Positions 25,307-33,690 of a stretch of DNA of 64,000 nt are shown piece after piece. The stretch's first letter is position 1; each line of letters begins with the position of its first letter. The notes beneath the pieces were generated by a model that was not told the origin of the DNA, did no database searches, and saw nothing but the letters and a program-made list of their open reading frames with translations. The position numbers were made by a program, and so were the translations under genes. The stretch is from positions 253,246 to 317,245 of the forward strand of contig NZ_BAAAZR010000043.1 of the NCBI RefSeq assembly GCF_039537005.1, given 5' to 3'. The stretch comes from Sphaerisporangium flaviroseum. GTDB taxonomy: Bacteria > Actinomycetota > Actinomycetes > Streptosporangiales > Streptosporangiaceae.

Positions 25307-25957
25307 TCAGGCGATTCCGTGCTGGTGGGCGAAGATGACGGCGTGGATACGGTCGCGCAGCTGGAGTTTGGCGAGGATCCGGCTGACGTGCGTCTTCACG
25401 GTGCCCTCGGCCAGGAGGAGAGCGTCGGCGATCTCCCGGTTCGACATCCCCTGGGCGATGAGCGCGAGCACGTCTCTCTCTCGTACGGTCAACACGGCGA
25501 GCGCCGTGGTGTCCGGGGCACGGGGCGCGGTGCCGACGAAATGCCGGATCAGGCGGCCGGTGACGGTGGGCGCCGCCACGTTCTGGCCGGCGGCGACCGT
25601 GCGCACGGCGCTCACCAGGTCGGCGGCCAAAGTGTCCTTGAGCAGGAATCCGGCGGCCCCGGCACGCAGTCCGTCGTAGACGTACTCGTCGAGGTCGAAG
25701 GTGGTCAGGATGATCACGTGGGGCGGGTCGTCCGCGGCCGCCGTGGCACGCAGACGGCGGGTCGCCTCGATGCCGTCGATGCCGGGCATGCGGACGTCCA
25801 TGAGGACCACGTCCGGCTCGGTCCTGGCGATGACGGTGAGCGCGGCGAGGCCGTCGGCCGCCTCCCCGGCGACGGCGATGTCCCCGGTCTCGTCGAGGAT
25901 CATGTGGAAGCCCGTGCGTACGAGGGACTGATCGTCGGCGATCACGACACGGATCAT
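25307..25957 (-). CDS. NarL/FixJ-family response regulator
   Basis: 216 aa. The receiver domain has the acidic pocket IADDQSLVRTGF, the phospho-acceptor Asp in VVLMDVRMPGIDGIEATRRL near residue 54, Thr in IILTTFD and Lys in GFLLKDTLAADL. The LuxR-type DNA-binding domain near the C-terminus reads LTVRERDVLALIAQGMSNRE followed by IADALLLAEGTVKTHVSRIL. It is co-transcribed with the histidine kinase gene just upstream. Its likely targets include the divergent export operon starting at 27463. Confidence 0.95.
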   Translation of the reverse strand: MIRVVIADDQSLVRTGFHMILDETGDIAVAGEAADGLAALTVIARTEPDVVLMDVRMPGIDGIEATRRLRATAAADDPPHVIILTTFDLDEYVYDGLRAGAAGFLLKDTLAADLVSAVRTVAAGQNVAAPTVTGRLIRHFVGTAPRAPDTTALAVLTVRERDVLALIAQGMSNREIADALLLAEGTVKTHVSRILAKLQLRDRIHAVIFAHQHGIA

Positions 25958-26033
25958 GCGGGTGCCTCCAGGAGGGCCGTGCCGGCCTGGACCATGACAC
26001 GGATCACGCGGGCGCCTCCAGAGGGAGGACCGT
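25944..26033. repeat. Tandem duplication of the kinase-stop/regulator-start junction, 50-bp period
   Basis: The segment around 25951-25970 recurs at 26001-26020 with only two differences in the core. One copy keeps the regulator ATG (25957) and the other keeps the kinase TGA (26006). The ancestral junction was probably an ATGA-type overlap that was duplicated and then split between the two genes. Confidence 0.75.
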
Positions 26034-27290
26034 GCTGACCTCGAAGCCTCCGTGGTCGCCTGGCCCGGCGTGCAGCGTCCCGCCGAGGGCGGTCACGCGC
26101 TCGGCGATGCCGCGCAGCCCGTTGCCGAAGACCGGTGGGGAATCCGGCGTTCCGGTGTCGAGCACCCGGATCCGCAGCCGGTCGGCGGCGAAGTCCAGAT
26201 CCACTGTGCAGCCGCTCCCCGGGCCGGCGTGCTTGAGGATGTTCGTCAGGGCTTCCTGCACGATGCGGTAGGCCGACAGCTCGACCACGGTGGGCAGCGT
26301 GGGCGGTTCGCCGGTGACCCGGAAGTCGACCGGGGTGCCGCTGGCCCTGACCTGTTCGATGAGCTCCGGCAGCGCGGCCAGGCTCGGCTGGGGGACGAGC
26401 TCCGCCTCGGGCTCGGTGCGCACCAGGCCGAGGAGCCGGCGCATCTCGGCCAGCGAGGCCCGGCCCGTGGTGACGACGTTGGTCAGGGCGACCTGGCTGC
26501 GTTCGGGATGGCGGAGCAGCGCGGCCTGTGCGCCCTGCGCCTGGATCACCATCACCGAGAGGCCATGTGCCACGACGTCGTGGAGCTCTCGGGTGATCCG
26601 GCCGCGTTCGGTGGCCACGGCGAGCGCGGTGCGCTGCTCCTGCTCTCGTTTCAGGTCCGCGGCGCGGGCTTCCAGCGTCGCCACGTGGGCTCTGCGGGTA
26701 CGGGCGTTGTCGCCGGTCGCCCACGCGATGCCGAGCAGCAGGGCCGGTATGAGGGCTTGGAAGACGCCTTGCATGATCGGGCTGTCGTTCATCTCCTTGC
26801 CGGTCAGGTACGGCTCGACGAGGGTGTACTTGCCGATACGGCCGAACATGCCGGTCACGATGGCCACGCTGAACCAGCACAGAACCGCTTGGACGGCGAT
26901 GAGCGCGACCACCGAACGGCGCCTGGTGCGGGCGGTGGCGGCCAGGGTGTAGAGGGTGAGCAGGTTCACCAGGTCATGGAACAGATGCGGCAGGCCCGGC
27001 GTCCGTAGATGCGCGGCGGTGCCGATCACGGCGAACCCCATGGCGATCAGCGGCCGGCGATGGCGAGCGAAGATCGCGATGACCGTGGGCAGGCAGGCCA
27101 GCCACCACCACACGACCTGCTCCCGCCACTCCTCCATCGTGCCGAAGCGCTTGAGGATCACGTTGAACGCGGGAGCGTCGAGCCACGGCATGCCGGCACC
27201 CAGCAGGAGGCTCGCCCCGATCACCACGGCGGCCAGGCAGATGTCGAGCAGCGGCCTGCGCATGCCGATCGGCGACCCGGGGACGTGCAT
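26004..27290 (-). CDS. Sensor histidine kinase (HisKA_3 / HATPase_c)
   Basis: About 428 aa from ATG 27290; ATG 27263 is an alternative and neither has a clear ribosome site. The N-terminal 180 residues form about five membrane spans with no large extracellular domain, so it senses within the membrane. A coiled-coil stretch follows (RAHVATLEARAADLKREQEQ). The HisKA_3 dimerisation box contains the phospho-accepting His in RGRITRELHDVVAHGLSVMV near residue 245. The ATPase N box is ALTNILKHAGPG and the G box is GNGLRGIAERV. It pairs with the response regulator downstream and is divergent from the lipoprotein/MacB-type operon. Confidence 0.93.
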   Translation of the reverse strand: MHVPGSPIGMRRPLLDICLAAVVIGASLLLGAGMPWLDAPAFNVILKRFGTMEEWREQVVWWWLACLPTVIAIFARHRRPLIAMGFAVIGTAAHLRTPGLPHLFHDLVNLLTLYTLAATARTRRRSVVALIAVQAVLCWFSVAIVTGMFGRIGKYTLVEPYLTGKEMNDSPIMQGVFQALIPALLLGIAWATGDNARTRRAHVATLEARAADLKREQEQRTALAVATERGRITRELHDVVAHGLSVMVIQAQGAQAALLRHPERSQVALTNVVTTGRASLAEMRRLLGLVRTEPEAELVPQPSLAALPELIEQVRASGTPVDFRVTGEPPTLPTVVELSAYRIVQEALTNILKHAGPGSGCTVDLDFAADRLRIRVLDTGTPDSPPVFGNGLRGIAERVTALGGTLHAGPGDHGGFEVSTVLPLEAPA

Positions 27291-27320
27291 AGGGGGAGGG
27301 TATGCGTCTCGCGGCCGGGC

Positions 27321-27408
27321 GGCATCTGTCGTGAGATGTACACCGGCGCCGCCCGGACGGCGGACGCACGGCCCAGGCGGCCGGCATCTGTCGTAAGACG
27401 TACGCCGG
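27321..27408. promoter_or_regulatory. Two direct repeats in the divergent promoter region, candidate response-regulator sites
   Basis: A 26-bp element recurs at 27321 and 27383 (62 bp apart), sharing GGCATCTGTCGT, then AGA, GTAC and CCGG. The core CGTnAGACG is weakly dyad-symmetric in the second copy. The elements lie between the kinase start and the export-operon start, where the cognate regulator would be expected to bind. Confidence 0.55.
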
Positions 27409-27462
27409 GGTCCGCCCGATGGCAGACGCGGCCCGCAGGGCGGTCCGGACAGCCTTGAGGGC

Positions 27463-28011
27463 ATGACTCGCAGACTCGCCTCAGTGGTCCTCGCCGCCGC
27501 GGCCATCGCGCTCTGTTCGGCCGCCTGTTCGACCGGCGGCCCGGCCCAGGCGTCGCCCACGCCCACCCCGTCCCGCGACGATGTCCAGCGGGAGCTCGCG
27601 ATCAAGAAGCGGTTCGCCCAGTGCGGACGCGAGCACGGTTACCCCGCCATGCGGGACCCGGTGATCGAGAACGGCGAAGTGCACTTCCCGGCCGTGCCGG
27701 GGATGACGAAGGAGAAGATGATCGCCCTGGAGGAGATCCCGGAGTGCCGCAAGATCCTCAATGAGATGCCGTCGCTGACCGACCGCAACCGCCCCAACCC
27801 CCCCGCCGACGCCGCCACGATGCGGAAGACGCGACAGTACGCGCAGTGCCTGCGTAAGAACGGCGTTCCTGAGTTCCCCGATCCGAAGCCCGACGGCTCG
27901 TTCCCCGTCAGCGGCACCCCGCTGGAGTCCGAGATCAAACCGCCGTCGCAGCGAATGGAAGCCGCCCGCAAGGCGTGCGTCAAGTACGACACGAACCACA
28001 ACTTCTCATGA
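27463..28011 (+). CDS. Putative lipoprotein preceding an ABC export system
   Basis: 182 aa from ATG 27463. The signal peptide ends CSAACSTGG, a lipobox, so the mature protein is membrane-anchored outside. Two similar segments follow: KRFAQCGREHGYPAMRDPVI and RQYAQCLRKNGVPEFPDPKP. Each has a YAQC.R..G.P pattern, which suggests an internal duplication of a small Cys-containing fold. Four mature Cys besides the lipidated one could form disulfides. The stop overlaps the next start (ATGA), tying it to the adaptor/ABC genes. Such lipoproteins are common in front of actinomycete MacB-like systems; the function is not known. Confidence 0.85.
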   Translation: MTRRLASVVLAAAAIALCSAACSTGGPAQASPTPTPSRDDVQRELAIKKRFAQCGREHGYPAMRDPVIENGEVHFPAVPGMTKEKMIALEEIPECRKILNEMPSLTDRNRPNPPADAATMRKTRQYAQCLRKNGVPEFPDPKPDGSFPVSGTPLESEIKPPSQRMEAARKACVKYDTNHNFS

Positions 28012-29093
28012 AGACCACAGCGGTCGTCGCGGCCGCCGCCGTGGTCCTCGCCGGTGCCGCCGCGGGTGCGTGGGAGGTCACCCGAGAGGACCCGGCCGAC
28101 GAGGCGACGGCGCCATCGGTGGCCGTGACCTCGGCGGCGGTGAGCCGCTCCGACATCGTCTCCCGCATCCAACTCGGCGGCGTGCTCGGATACGACGGCT
28201 CGTACACCATCGTCAGCCATCTGCCCCCCGGCGTGGTCACCGCCACACCCCGGCCGGGCTCGGTGCTCAAGCGCGGTTCCCGCCTGTTCGCCGTCGGCGC
28301 GAACCGCGCCTGGCTCATGTACGGCCCCGCCCCCGCCTATCGGGACTTCACCGCGGGCATGACCGACGGCGCGGACGTCAAGGCGCTGGAACGCAACCTC
28401 GCCGCCCTGGGTATGGACCCCCACCACTGGATGACGGTCGACCGGCACTTCACCGCGGCGACGGCGGCGGCGATCCGCCGCTGGCAGGCCGCCCATGGGG
28501 TGCCGGCCGCCTTCCGCACCGGCCGGCTGGACCTGGGTCAGGTGGTCTTCCTGCCCGGGAAGATCCGCGTCGGCCAGATCCCCACCGGCTCCGGCTCGCA
28601 GGCCGGGCCGGGTACCACGATGCTGAAGGCCACCTCCACCGCCCAAGTCGTGCGGGTCGCGCTCACCACCGACCGGCGGTCGCAGGTGCACCGGGGCGAC
28701 TCGGTGCGGGTCACGCTCCCCGGTACGACCCGCGCCATCAAAGGAACGGTACGCACGGTGGGCAAGGTCGCCACGGCGGCGGACCCGAACTCCGGCCCGG
28801 CCACCGTCCAGTTGACGATCACGCTGGTCAAGCCGGGTAAGGCCGTCGCCGGTCTCGACCTTGCTCCGGTCCAGGTCGACATCGTCAGCTCCCGGAGCCG
28901 GGGCGTGCTGACGGTTCCCGTCACGGCGCTGCTGGCCCGGCCCGGCGGCGGCTACCAGATCGCCGTCCTCGACGGCTCCGCCCGCCGGCTCGTCAAGGTG
29001 GAGCCGGGGCTGTACGACGACGACGCGGGCGCCGTCGAGGTGGCCGGCGACGGGCTGAGCGAGGGAACCCGGGTGGAGGTGCCGGTGTCATGA
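28008..29093 (+). CDS. Periplasmic-adaptor-like protein with peptidoglycan-binding domain (HlyD/MacA type)
   Basis: 361 aa from ATG 28008, overlapping the lipoprotein stop. It has an N-terminal membrane anchor (VVAAAAVVLAGAAAGAWEV) and a beta-barrel/lipoyl-like region (IVSHLPPGVVTATPRPGSVL). A peptidoglycan-binding domain follows near residues 110-170 (DGADVKALERNLAALGMDPH, AIRRWQAAHGV). The C-terminal part contains the MacA-like VRVALTTDRRSQVHRGDSVR and VLTVPVTALLARPGGGYQIA. It probably links the ABC exporter to the cell wall. The stop overlaps the ATPase start. Confidence 0.88.
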   Translation: MKTTAVVAAAAVVLAGAAAGAWEVTREDPADEATAPSVAVTSAAVSRSDIVSRIQLGGVLGYDGSYTIVSHLPPGVVTATPRPGSVLKRGSRLFAVGANRAWLMYGPAPAYRDFTAGMTDGADVKALERNLAALGMDPHHWMTVDRHFTAATAAAIRRWQAAHGVPAAFRTGRLDLGQVVFLPGKIRVGQIPTGSGSQAGPGTTMLKATSTAQVVRVALTTDRRSQVHRGDSVRVTLPGTTRAIKGTVRTVGKVATAADPNSGPATVQLTITLVKPGKAVAGLDLAPVQVDIVSSRSRGVLTVPVTALLARPGGGYQIAVLDGSARRLVKVEPGLYDDDAGAVEVAGDGLSEGTRVEVPVS

Positions 29094-29782
29094 GCGACGT
29101 CGTCCTGTCCTTCGAAGGGGCGGTGAAGACCTATCCCGGCACGCCGCCGGTCCACTCGCTGCGCGGGGTCGACCTGACCGTCCGCGCCGGGGAACTGGTC
29201 GCGGTCGTCGGCCCCTCAGGTTCCGGCAAGACCACCCTTCTCAACCTTGCGGCGGGACTGGACCGTCCCACCGGCGGATCCGTCGAACTCGCAGGCCGGC
29301 CCATCGAGACGCTCTCCGACCGGGAGCTGTCGGGGCTGCGCGCGCACACGCTCGGCGTGGTCTTCCAGCAGTTCTACCTGCTCGACCACCTGACGGCCAC
29401 GGACAACGTCGCCACCGGGCTGCTCTACCGGGGCCTGCCGGCCCACCGCCGCCGGGCCGCCGCCCTGGCCGCCCTCGATCGCGTCGGCGTCTCCCACCGC
29501 GCCCACCAGTCGACCCGCACCCTGTCGGGTGGGGAACGCCAGCGGGTCGCCATCGCGCGGGCCCTCGTCGGCCGGCCCGCCCTGGTGCTCGCCGACGAGC
29601 CCACGGGCAACCTCGACAGCGTCACCGGCGACCAGATCCTCAGCCTGCTCCGCGACCTGAACGCCGATGGAGTCACCTTGCTCGTCATCACGCACGACCC
29701 GCATGTCGCGGCCATCTGCACCCGCCAGGTGGAGATCCGCGACGGCCTCGTCGGCGCGGGCACCGGGCCGGACGCCGGATGA
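29090..29782 (+). CDS. ABC transporter ATP-binding protein (MacB/LolD type)
   Basis: 230 aa from ATG 29090. Walker A is GPSGSGKTTLLNLAAGLDRP near residue 42, the Q-loop is VVFQQFYLLDHLTATDNVAT, the signature is TLSGGERQRVAIARAL, Walker B is VLADEPTGNLDSVTGD and the switch His is in LLVITHDPHVAA. The DRPTGG and LLDHLTATDNV phrases mark the MacB/LolD subfamily, whose members drive mechanotransmission or export of peptides, lipoproteins or drugs. It overlaps genes on both sides by ATGA junctions. Confidence 0.95.
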   Translation: MSDVVLSFEGAVKTYPGTPPVHSLRGVDLTVRAGELVAVVGPSGSGKTTLLNLAAGLDRPTGGSVELAGRPIETLSDRELSGLRAHTLGVVFQQFYLLDHLTATDNVATGLLYRGLPAHRRRAAALAALDRVGVSHRAHQSTRTLSGGERQRVAIARALVGRPALVLADEPTGNLDSVTGDQILSLLRDLNADGVTLLVITHDPHVAAICTRQVEIRDGLVGAGTGPDAG

Positions 29783-31038
29783 GCGCCCTCGGATCACCGG
29801 CCGAGCCGGCCGGACGCCAGGTGAGCGCGCTGCGGTCACGGGTCCATCCGTCCGACCTGCTGCCGCTGGCGACCACCGGCCTGCGCAGCCGGCGCCTGCG
29901 CACCGCCCTTTCCATCCTGGGCATCGCCATCGGCATCGCGGCGATCGTCGCGGTGCTCGGCATCACCCGCTCCAGCCAGTCGGAGTTGCTCACCCGCATC
30001 GACCGCCTGGGCACCAACCTGCTCACGGTCGCCAACGGGACCACCATCGCCGGTGACGAGTCCCGGCTCCCCTCGACCGCCGGGATCAGCAGCGCCCGCA
30101 CCGACGGCGTCCAACGCGTCACGGCCACCGCCACGCTGGAGGACGCCACGGTCTTCCGTACCGACCGGATCCCCGGCACCAACACCGGCGGGCTGGAGGT
30201 ACGTGCCACCGAGTCCAGCCTGTTGGACACCTTGGACGGCCACCTGGCCGCCGGCGTCTTCCTCAACGCCGCCACCAGCCGGTACCCGGTGGCGGTCCTG
30301 GGCCACGAGGTCGCCGCCCAGCTCGGCATCGCCCACCTTGACCCCGCGACCCGCGTCTGGATCGAGGGACGGGACGGAGCGGGAAAGGGGCGGTGGTTCA
30401 CCGTCGCGGGCATCCTGCGGCCGCTGGAACTCGCCCCCGAGATCAACCGGGCCGCCCTGATCGGCATGCCGATCGCCGTCGATCACTTCGGCTACGACGA
30501 CCACCCCACCCGCCTCTACCTGCGCGCCGACACCGATGACGTCGTCCAGACCGCCGACCTGCTCGCCCGCGCCGTCAACCCCCAGGCCCCCGACACCGTC
30601 ACGGTCAGCCGTCCCTCCGAGGCCCTGGTGTCCCGCGTCCTGGTCGCCGAGTCCGGCACCACGCTCCTGCTCGGCCTGGGGGCGGTCGCCATCCTGGTCG
30701 GTGGCATCGGCATCGCCAACGTCATGGTCATCTCGGTGCTGGAACGCCGCACCGAGATCGGGCTGCGCCGGGCGCTCGGCGCCACCCGCCGGCAGATCGC
30801 CGCCCAGTTCCTGCTGGAGTCGCTGCTGCTCGCCACCCTCGGCGGCCTCACCGGTATCGCACTGGGGGCCCTCGTCACCTACGCGGCCGCGCTCAACCGC
30901 GGCTGGCAGCCCGTCATCCCCTCCGCGGGCATCGCCGCCGGGCTCCTCGCCGCCGTGGCCATTGGCGCGCTCGCCGGACTTTATCCGGCCACCCGAGCGG
31001 CCCGCCTGGCACCGACCGACGCCCTGCGCGCCGTCTGA
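29779..31038 (+). CDS. ABC transporter permease (FtsX/MacB type)
   Basis: 419 aa from ATG 29779. The layout is the MacB permease form. A first span (LSILGIAIGIAAIVAVLGIT) is followed by a large extracytoplasmic domain of about 200 residues. Three C-terminal spans then begin LLLGLGAVAILVGGIGIANV, with the loop LERRTEIGLRRALGATRRQI and the end PATRAARLAPTDALRAV. It partners the preceding ATPase and adaptor. Together with the upstream two-component system this looks like a stress-responsive export or cell-envelope system. Confidence 0.94.
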   Translation: MSALGSPAEPAGRQVSALRSRVHPSDLLPLATTGLRSRRLRTALSILGIAIGIAAIVAVLGITRSSQSELLTRIDRLGTNLLTVANGTTIAGDESRLPSTAGISSARTDGVQRVTATATLEDATVFRTDRIPGTNTGGLEVRATESSLLDTLDGHLAAGVFLNAATSRYPVAVLGHEVAAQLGIAHLDPATRVWIEGRDGAGKGRWFTVAGILRPLELAPEINRAALIGMPIAVDHFGYDDHPTRLYLRADTDDVVQTADLLARAVNPQAPDTVTVSRPSEALVSRVLVAESGTTLLLGLGAVAILVGGIGIANVMVISVLERRTEIGLRRALGATRRQIAAQFLLESLLLATLGGLTGIALGALVTYAAALNRGWQPVIPSAGIAAGLLAAVAIGALAGLYPATRAARLAPTDALRAV

Positions 31039-31047
31039 TCTCCGTGC

Positions 31048-31072
31048 GCCGGCCGGACGGGGACCGGCCGGC
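31048..31072. terminator. Bidirectional hairpin between convergent genes
   Basis: GCCGGCCGG (31048-31056) pairs perfectly with CCGGCCGGC (31064-31072) across a 7-nt loop. It lies between the stops of the MacB-type permease and the convergent dioxygenase gene. There is no T-tract, as is common in actinomycete terminators. Confidence 0.7.
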
Positions 31073-31087
31073 CCCGGGCGAGCGGGG

Positions 31088-31597
31088 CTAGACCAGAACC
31101 TCCTCGTCCATCTGCCGCAACTCGTCGGCGTAGCTCACCGAGACCCGGCGCATGACGCCGTCGTCGCTGATGGAGTACTGACCAAGACGCCACAACGGGG
31201 GAGAGTAGGCGTGGATCGACACGCTGCCCTCGGTGTGGCCGTTGATCCGGTGGATGTGGTCGGGCCCGAACGACAGCGACTCGCCCTCGGAGACGTAGGT
31301 CTCCAGGTGGGCGCCGCCGATGCGGGGGTTGGACTCCTTGAGCTGCCCGCTGATCACGCGGACGGCCCCCGAGGAGATGTCGTGGTCGTGCCACCCGGTG
31401 TCGTCCTCGGGGCGCCAGCAGAGGAGCCAGATGTCGACGTAGGAATCGCGGTAGAGCGACGCGTAGTGGCGCCCCTGCCCTTCCTCGTCGAAGCGGACAT
31501 GGTGCGACCACAGCTCGGGACGCTTCTCCAGGTCCTCCACGAGTGCGCGCAGTTCGCGCTTGTCGAGAAATCTGCCAGGCAGTGATTCCCAGCTCAT
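31088..31597 (-). CDS. Cysteine dioxygenase family cupin
   Basis: 169 aa, a single cupin domain. The iron ligands are visible in TGWHDHDISSGAVRVISGQL near residue 70 and in FGPDHIHRINGHTEGSVSIH near 115. YSPPLWRLGQYSISDDGVMR continues the family signature. Family members oxidise cysteine or a related thiol such as 3-mercaptopropionate. Its start overlaps the stop of the amidohydrolase gene by 4 nt, so the two are one operon. The pairing suggests a thiol or sulfur-amino-acid degradation step, which is inference. Confidence 0.88.
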   Translation of the reverse strand: MSWESLPGRFLDKRELRALVEDLEKRPELWSHHVRFDEEGQGRHYASLYRDSYVDIWLLCWRPEDDTGWHDHDISSGAVRVISGQLKESNPRIGGAHLETYVSEGESLSFGPDHIHRINGHTEGSVSIHAYSPPLWRLGQYSISDDGVMRRVSVSYADELRQMDEEVLV

Positions 31598-32487
31598 CTG
31601 GGCACGGCTCCTTCCATGTTGAGCAGGCGCATTGGATTGACGACCGACATGGTGCGTGCGGCGGCCTCACCGAGGAGGGCCTGGGCGGGCGCCGCGTAGG
31701 GACGGTCCGAGCCGAGCACCACGACCTCGACCCCGACCGCCCGCGTGATCGCGTCGATGGCCTGGTGGCCGTACGAGGAGGTCTCCAGGAAGGCGTCGGG
31801 GTCCACGACTCCCCTCTCGGAACCGCCCCGCGTGATGAAGCGCTCCACGTGGAGAGGCGCGAGGCCGCCGAGCAGCGCGAAGCAGACGCGCAGGCGGGGG
31901 TGGCGCGGACGGCCGAACGCCCGGAAGGCGTACCAGGAGGCGTGCATCTGCTGGACGTACGGCACGACCGCGGCCCACCACGCGGGGGCGCCGGGCGCCG
32001 AGGCCGGCCCCGGATGGACGAAGAGCGGGAGATCGCGCTCTTCCAGCAGGTCGAGCACGGGAGCGACCCTGGCGAAGTCCCGCGCGTCCAGAAGGCTGGT
32101 GGCCGGGAGCTGGAGGCCGACGAAGCCGCGGTCGAGCTCACGGGCCGTCCTGGCGGGGTCGATCTCGCTGACGCAGGTGGCGGCCCACGCGCGGAATGAC
32201 GCGGGCAACTTCAGCGCGTCGTCGTGGTAGGCGCTGATCAGCGGCCACGCGTCACCGGGCGGCAGGTGCTCGATGCCGAGCGGGCTGGACAGCGAGACGA
32301 GTGCCAGGTGGAGGTCCTGGTTCAGCGCGAGCCGGTGATCGAGGTCATGGTCGAGGGGGTTCGCCGCGAAGGGCTCCTCACCGTCGAGGAACAGTGTCCA
32401 GCCGTCGAGGAACGGCGGGGTCACGCGCGCCCGCAACGCGTCGACGAAACCGGACGTCCATATGTGCTGGTGCACATCGATGCTCAC
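31594..32487 (-). CDS. Amidohydrolase-2 family metal-dependent hydrolase
   Basis: 297 aa from GTG 32487, chosen because GAGGAGG lies eight bases upstream; a GTG 36 bp earlier is in frame. It begins SIDVHQHIWTSGF, the metal-binding HxH of amidohydrolases. Next come LLEERDLPLFVHPGPASAPG with the barrel His, a further segment GGLAPLHVERFI and the catalytic Asp in VEVVVLGSDRPYAAPA. These fit a TIM-barrel decarboxylase/hydrolase of the amidohydrolase-2 group. It is translated before the coupled cysteine-dioxygenase-like gene and is divergent from a LacI regulator. Confidence 0.87.
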   Translation of the reverse strand: MSIDVHQHIWTSGFVDALRARVTPPFLDGWTLFLDGEEPFAANPLDHDLDHRLALNQDLHLALVSLSSPLGIEHLPPGDAWPLISAYHDDALKLPASFRAWAATCVSEIDPARTARELDRGFVGLQLPATSLLDARDFARVAPVLDLLEERDLPLFVHPGPASAPGAPAWWAAVVPYVQQMHASWYAFRAFGRPRHPRLRVCFALLGGLAPLHVERFITRGGSERGVVDPDAFLETSSYGHQAIDAITRAVGVEVVVLGSDRPYAAPAQALLGEAAARTMSVVNPMRLLNMEGAVPR

Positions 32488-32561
32488 CGCGACCACCTCC
32501 TCATCTTCGACTCTACCCGACAATTCCTATCGTCATTATCGGGTATAGCTTGGGATCCCTC

Positions 32562-32601
32562 GTGAAACGTTTCACTGATACGTTTCAGTGAACCGCTTCA
32601 C
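32562..32601. promoter_or_regulatory. Array of three abutting LacI-type operators
   Basis: Three 14-bp elements lie head to tail: GTGAAACGTTTCAC (32562-32575, perfect), CTGATACGTTTCAG (32575-32588, one mismatch) and GTGAACCGCTTCAC (32588-32601, one mismatch). Centres are 13 bp apart. They sit between the amidohydrolase start and the divergent LacI gene. Confidence 0.8.
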
Positions 32602-32682
32602 AAGGGTTTCGTCAACGGTCTGTCCAGAGCTCGAGACGACGCCGGCTCCTCTCCAGGAGGGGATTCCGCATAAGCTGGGCCG

Positions 32683-33690
32683 ATGCCGCGTTCCCAGCCA
32701 CGCAAACGGGCGACGATCCGCGAGGTGGCCCAGGCGACCGGCCTGTCGCCCGCGGCCGTCTCCTACGCACTACGTGGCCTGCAGGTCTCCGAGGAGACCA
32801 TCGAGCGGGTGCGCCAGGCCGCGGCCGAGCTGGGATACGAGGCCGATCCCATCGCCAGGGCGCTGGCCAGCGGGCGCACCGGCATGATCGGCCTGCTGTG
32901 CGGGTCGCTGGAGGACCTGTGGCAGCAGTCGCTGGCCTTCGGCATCGGGCGGGCCCTGCGCGACAAGGACCGGTACGCGCTCATCCTCGACGCCGCGGGC
33001 GACCCCGCTCGTGAGCGCACCCTGGCCCGTCAGCTCCGTGACCAGCGGGTCGACGGGCTGATCGTGCAGCCGGTCGACCCGGCGGCGCCGCTGTGGGCCC
33101 AGCTCGCCGAGACGCTGCCGGTGGTCGCCATCGGCGACGCGCTGATCGACGCGCGGACGGCCGGCGAGGTGGTGTTCGACAACCGCCGGGGAGTCACGCT
33201 CGCGCTGGAGTACCTCCGCGACAAGGGGCACCGCCGCATCGCCGTCCTGACCCCGACCCGATCGAGCACCCCCGACCGGCCCGCCGACGTCCACGTCATC
33301 GCCGAGGCGAACCGCCTCGGGCTGGACATCGACGTCATGACCGCGCCGCACGGGCTGGCCGCCACGACAGAGGTGGCCCGCGCCATGCTCAGCGGCGCCT
33401 CCCGGCCCGGCGCGGCTTTCTGCTTCTCCGACTCCATCGCCTACGGCGTGTACGCGGCGGCGGCCGAGCTGGGGCTGCGCGTGCCCGACGACATCTCGGT
33501 CATGGGGTACGACGATCACCCGATGTCAGGCCTGCTCACCCCTGGCCTGACCACCGTCAACTGGGACATCGACGGCATCGTGCGGGCCGCCGTGCGGCTG
33601 GTGGTCGCGGCGGCGGACGGGCAGCACCGCAGGCGGAGGATCATCCAGGCCCCCGAGCTGCGGGAGCGCGGATCGGTCAGTCGTCGTTGA
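32683..33690 (+). CDS. LacI-family transcriptional regulator
   Basis: 335 aa from ATG 32683. The helix-turn-helix reads RATIREVAQATGLSPAAVSY followed by ALRGLQVSEETIERVRQAAA and the hinge ELGYEADPIARALASGRTGM. The effector domain has GLIVQPVDPAAPLWAQLAET, then EYLRDKGHRRIAVLTPTRSS and ISVMGYDDHPMSGLLTPGLT. Three palindromes 80-120 bp upstream are probable operators that would control this gene and the divergent amidohydrolase/dioxygenase operon. The last 14 bases overlap the convergent membrane-protein gene. Confidence 0.94.
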   Translation: MPRSQPRKRATIREVAQATGLSPAAVSYALRGLQVSEETIERVRQAAAELGYEADPIARALASGRTGMIGLLCGSLEDLWQQSLAFGIGRALRDKDRYALILDAAGDPARERTLARQLRDQRVDGLIVQPVDPAAPLWAQLAETLPVVAIGDALIDARTAGEVVFDNRRGVTLALEYLRDKGHRRIAVLTPTRSSTPDRPADVHVIAEANRLGLDIDVMTAPHGLAATTEVARAMLSGASRPGAAFCFSDSIAYGVYAAAAELGLRVPDDISVMGYDDHPMSGLLTPGLTTVNWDIDGIVRAAVRLVVAAADGQHRRRRIIQAPELRERGSVSRR

